From Asterochloris sp. CNOR1 (taxonomy: Eukaryota; Chlorophyta; Trebouxiophyceae; Trebouxiales; Trebouxiaceae), in assembly GCA_963969365.1 (NCBI GenBank), contig OZ017763.1:1860001-1924000 (forward strand): a stretch of DNA of 64,000 nt, given 5' to 3'. Each line of letters opens with the position of its first letter. Position 1 is the stretch's first letter. The notes under the pieces were generated by a model, which saw only the letters and a list, made by a program, of their open reading frames with translations, was not told where the DNA came from and made no database searches. Positions 60,334-64,000 of this stretch are shown here, in pieces. The translations under genes were made by a program, and so were the position numbers.

Positions 60334-63300
60334 TCAGGAGAGGTCTAGGCTAGCATTTCTGCCGCGAGAGCTGCCGTCCACAAATGGCAGCCACTTTGCC
60401 CTGCCAGCTTGACGAGCTAAGCCTGGCCAGGTGTCCACAATCCTGTTGAGCGCATCAACTGCCAGCTTTGCCTCAGTGCCTGCAGCAGCGCCACTCATGG
60501 TTCCCTAAAGAAGGCATGGCTACAGTCACGCCTCGTCTGCAGGCAAGCTCAGCATGCAAGGCATGATGTATGACATCCTCATCTCCTGTACTCCGCCGCA
60601 GCACACTTGGGGTGTCTGATCTAGAGATCCACTGGAGCACCCCAGAGTGCAAATTATGAGCATGTTGAGTCAGCGCCAAAGTGCATTGACAGACCATCCA
60701 TGATCACCTGTGTCGTCGATGCAGGAGGCCCACTGCAGCACCTCCACCTGCTGGGAAGCACCACCAAGGGGCTCGCTCTGCGCGTCTGAGAACCGCATGA
60801 TGGCATCCAGCACCTGCAGCAATGAACTATGCAATCAGGGCTCTCTGCCGCTGTCAGACGGTGCTGAGCGCAGCACGATTTGGTCTAGGCCAGATCAGCT
60901 TGCACTGCGATTGCAAGCTCCGCGGAACCTGCATTGAGGAGCCAGCCACCAGGCAGGGTCTACCTGGAGGGCGTCCTTGCTGAGCTGGGACTCCAGCAGA
61001 TTGGAGACTGGCAGAAAGAGGCGGCTGTCACTGATGAAGCGGGCGTGGGGCCCCAGCTGTAGTCCGGGCGCCTGCAATCAGACAGGAAGGGTTGAGCAGG
61101 GCAAACCTCAGGAAGCTCTAGGTGGGCCAGCAGGGTGTTTGCCCACAGGCAGAGTACAGGCTGTGGCTCAGCTGCATTGTGTTGCATGGCCTGAAGAAAG
61201 CCAAGCATCATACGCAGCGGCTTCAGCCATTTTCCCAGTGACCTCCAAACAGCACATCCCAACCGTTGCTGACGTCAGTTATTGCCCAATTAGAGCTTGC
61301 AGCATGCACAATGCCAGGCGCTGATACTGCCGCAGGCTGACCCCTCATCACCGTCCATAAAGCAGGGCAGGTTGCCTGAGAGGACTGGCAATACGTTCTG
61401 TCAACACAGGGAGCAACGTGCAACTACAGTGGAGCTGTGCTGCCAGCAGCCCCTAACAATGCAGGGCGCCCCACGCAATGTCAGCAGGCAGCTGTGCTGC
61501 CTTGCCAAAGCTTTACCTGAGGGAGTGACTGTCTGGCGCACACCCACTGCATAGCTGTGCGTGAACGCGGCTGAGTGCCTGGCTGCCATGCACCAACCAA
61601 CCTTCCAAACTCCATGCAGCCAGCCAGCTCACCTCAAAGATGGCTTGCAGGATGCACAGCGCCAAGCGCTGATACTGCAGCGTCAGCCGCAGCAGCACCT
61701 CCATCATCCGCTGCACCGCAATCTTGGCAAACCTGCACATCAAGCGGAAAGCTGTCCTGTCGAGGTGCATGCCTGCCCAGTGCTGCCCTCGGCATGCTGC
61801 ACAGGCAGGGCGGTGGCCTGCACTACACGTCTGCTGTTGACTCTGGTGTGTGCACTTTCTCAGGGTTGCACAGAGCTGGGTGGCTGTACATATGTTTTGC
61901 ACACCAGCCTGCTTTTTGCACACCTGCTTTCAATTTGCACTATGGCGCTTTTGTTCAGGGGACAGGGAGGACATGAACAGTCTTGCACGCCAGCCTGCAT
62001 TCCGCGCCTGGACTGGCGTGTCAAGCGAGCAGACATGGAATCTCCCTGCAGACCTGCTTGTGAGTATGCTGCACAGGCATGGGCACTCGAGAAGCGCAGA
62101 AACCAGACGTCTTGCACTGCCTGTGCAAGTGCTGACACCCAAACTGCAGGTTGCATGTCAGCCTTGTCATCCTGACACAGAGTCGGCTCAACATGGCACA
62201 GCTGGAGACACAGCTGCCGCAGACTTCCTTGAGCAGGACATTATGGGGAGATGCTGATCACGGCCTGCCCTGCTGACTGCCATGCACAGCACGCTCACCG
62301 AGGGAACAGGGACTGGCACAGATGGGGGCACAGCTGCCGCAGGATGTCCTGCAGCGAGGCGCGGCTGTCCGCCTGCAGCACCCGCAGGCCATCGGCGGCG
62401 TGGTGCAGCGCCATAGCGTCGCAGGCCCTTGCCAGTGCCTGCAGTCATGAGCCACTTGTGGCCACTTGTGTTGTTTGAGAGACTTAGGTCAGGAGTAAGG
62501 CCGCCCGCGCAGCGTAGGTCTAGGCTGACACTGCCCAGCGGACCAGTGACCAAGTAGCTGCCAGGCCGTGCGGGTGCATGCTGCAATGCCGCCGATGATA
62601 GGCAAGCAAAGTTCAGCAGCATGCAGGCCCCTGCGGTTGCTGCGTGACTGCTGTGCCGTAAGTGCACGCACAGCGAGGGCCGGACAGAGAACATCATGAA
62701 GCTTGACATGTCAACTGCCACAACACTACACTTCCCAGGCAGCCCACCTCTTGTCTGACAGCAGGCAGGCAGAGCTCACCCGCGTGCAGGCCCCCGCAGT
62801 CGCTGCGTGGCTGCTGTGCCGGAAGTGCACGCACAGCCAGGGCAGCACAGAGAAGATGGTGAAGGCCAGTTGGTCACGCGGGTCCCCCAACAGGGCCGCG
62901 ACGGCGTCGTTGCTGCCCTCAGGTGCAGGGGACCCTTCCATGAGCGTCAGCGCCGTCACCGCCTCCTCCCGAGCGCCGGCGGGGCGCCTCATGTTGGCTA
63001 TTTGCTCTGCCAGCTGGGTCATGACCTGCATGGGTGCATGGTGCTGCATGTGAGGCTTCTGCAGCACTCTGCTCTGGCTGGTGCCCGGCTCTGCCCTGGT
63101 GCTGCAAGTCACCTGCGGGCTGTGGGTGTGTGAGGGCAGCATCTGCAGCCACCCACTGTGGGAAGGGTGGGTGCACCGCAGCTCCTGCCAATTCTGGCAG
63201 GTCGTTCCAAGGTAGCTACCTGCAGCCCAGCTGGGTGAGAACCTGCAGAGTCAGGGTCCTGGGTATTAGTGGCAGCGTTAGGGTCTCTCCGAGGGAGTGG

Positions 63301-64000
63301 GTGTGTCTGGCACAAACACTGGGTGTGGGCTATGTGCTTTGCCAGCTGGGCTGCGCCCCGCAAAGGTGAGTACATCAGTGCCTCATGTTGGCCATGTGCC
63401 TTTGGCAAGCAGCTTGTCATCCAGCGGTGGCATAAAAGCAAAGGCCTCTGTCGTCTCAGTGCTCCTTCACCGGTTGCTCAGCATCACGTGGTGTGGCAGC
63501 AGGGCGTTGCAGGATTCTTGAAATGCCCTCTAAACTGCCATACATGTCCCCCCTGAGGGCTGAGAAATACAGCAATCAGCGGCTCACTTGTACTGTCTGC
63601 AGGCGGGTGTCGTGCTTGAACAGCCCCTTGACCAGCAGCTGCTGGGCAGCGCACAGGTTCCCACGAGCAAGAAGGCTGGCACCCACACGCCACCGCCGCT
63701 GACTCACGGCGGCGTCCGCCTGCAAGCCAAGAGGCCACTGCTGGGCACCGATATGACGGCAACGTCGCGGGTGCACTCAGGCATGACAAGACGTGTATGC
63801 ACCTCTGCAGCCAGCAGCACAACGAGTTGAGGAGTGATTTTTCATGAAGGCCTACATGATAGATGCTGCAACGTCAGGGAGATTGTAAGGTGTGTAGTCA
63901 TTGAAGCTGAAAGGCAGGGACCACCCTGACTGCCAGGCATGTCAGGCTTCACTACTCAGAAGGCTGTTGCACAACTGCAAATACAAGGCAGTTGAGTCTG
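60334..64000 (-). CDS. Helical-repeat-like protein, family unknown (N-terminus beyond window)
   Basis: Exons on the minus strand: 63588-63698 (VGASLLARGNLCAAQQLLVK), 62780-63025 (VMTQLAEQIANMRRPAGARE; LAFTIFSVLPWLCVHFRHSS), 62299-62438 (CDAMALHHAADGLRVLQADS), 61633-61732 (IAVQRMMEVLLRLTLQYQRL), 60964-61071 (RFISDSRLFLPVSNLLESQL), 60708-60813 (VLDAIMRFSDAQSEPLGGAS), 60334-60479 (KLAVDALNRIVDTWPGLARQ; stop at 60334). The exons are Leu/Ala-rich amphipathic helices with no enzyme motif, consistent with an ARM/HEAT-type scaffold such as a transport receptor or complex subunit. I cannot name it. The C-terminal joins 60708 to 60479 are in phase; some middle joins are unverified. The 5' end lies right of 64000. 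Confidence 0.68.
62617..62870 (-). repeat. Donor-side echo of exon 62780-63025
   Basis: 62617-62700 is a diverged copy (about 80% by eye) of 62781-62865, the last ~85 nt of the exon encoding PWLCVHFRHSSHAATAGAC. The copy reads PSLCVHLRHSSHAATAGACM in the same sense and runs on without a clear donor. Spacing is about 165 nt. A shorter acceptor-side echo (QLAKHIAH for QLAEQIAN) lies near 63330-63400. Confidence 0.9.

Overview
This window looks like nuclear DNA from a green alga, probably a trebouxiophyte-type chlorophyte. The genes are densely packed and very intron-rich: I could trace about 85 exons, mostly 50-250 nt, bounded by GT (sometimes GC) donors and a near-invariant (t)gctgcag acceptor. 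The gene set is plant/algal: a plastid y-type thioredoxin, an IPT9-like tRNA isopentenyltransferase, a CAF16-like ABCI ATPase, a thylakoid-lumen-targeted atypical SDR and a stray fragment of plastid-type GAPDH. The name of the organism cannot be read from the sequence.

Layout, left to right: 1-1168 (-) TIGR04168-like metallophosphoesterase, cut by the left edge; 1379-4992 (-) atypical SDR; 5081-9139 (+) tRNA dimethylallyltransferase, head-to-head with the SDR across 88 bp; 9339-10124 (-) thioredoxin y; 10461-16592 (+) succinyl-CoA ligase alpha; 16888-25198 (-) bromodomain protein; 25942-29822 (-) ABCI/CAF16-type ATPase; 30778-32761 (-) membrane-anchored COMT-like methyltransferase; 33115-40104 (+) OGG1; 40382-41334 (-) ankyrin-like protein; 41894-44839 (-) tafazzin-like acyltransferase; 45477-54879 (-) a large unrecognised gene with a Tudor/Agenet-like stretch; about 57982-59904 (+) Y_phosphatase3-type phosphatase; 60334 to the right edge (-) an unrecognised helical-repeat protein. 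The genes do not form a pathway; they are ordinary housekeeping genes in alternating orientation.

The striking feature is how the introns are built. In nearly every gene at least one intron contains two to seven degenerate tandem copies of the adjoining exon edge, including its splice site (periods of about 52-145 nt). They occur upstream of exon 5' ends (acceptor echoes) and downstream of exon 3' ends (donor echoes). Six introns use GC donors of the form AG|GCAAG(T/C) or AGG|GCAAGC. One intron of the succinyl-CoA ligase gene carries a 39-codon plastid GAPDH fragment. I read these together as intron growth by local duplication of splice-site segments, which creates decoy exons.

All exon boundaries were placed by hand from homology, reading phase and splice consensus. 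Initiator exons are the weakest part.
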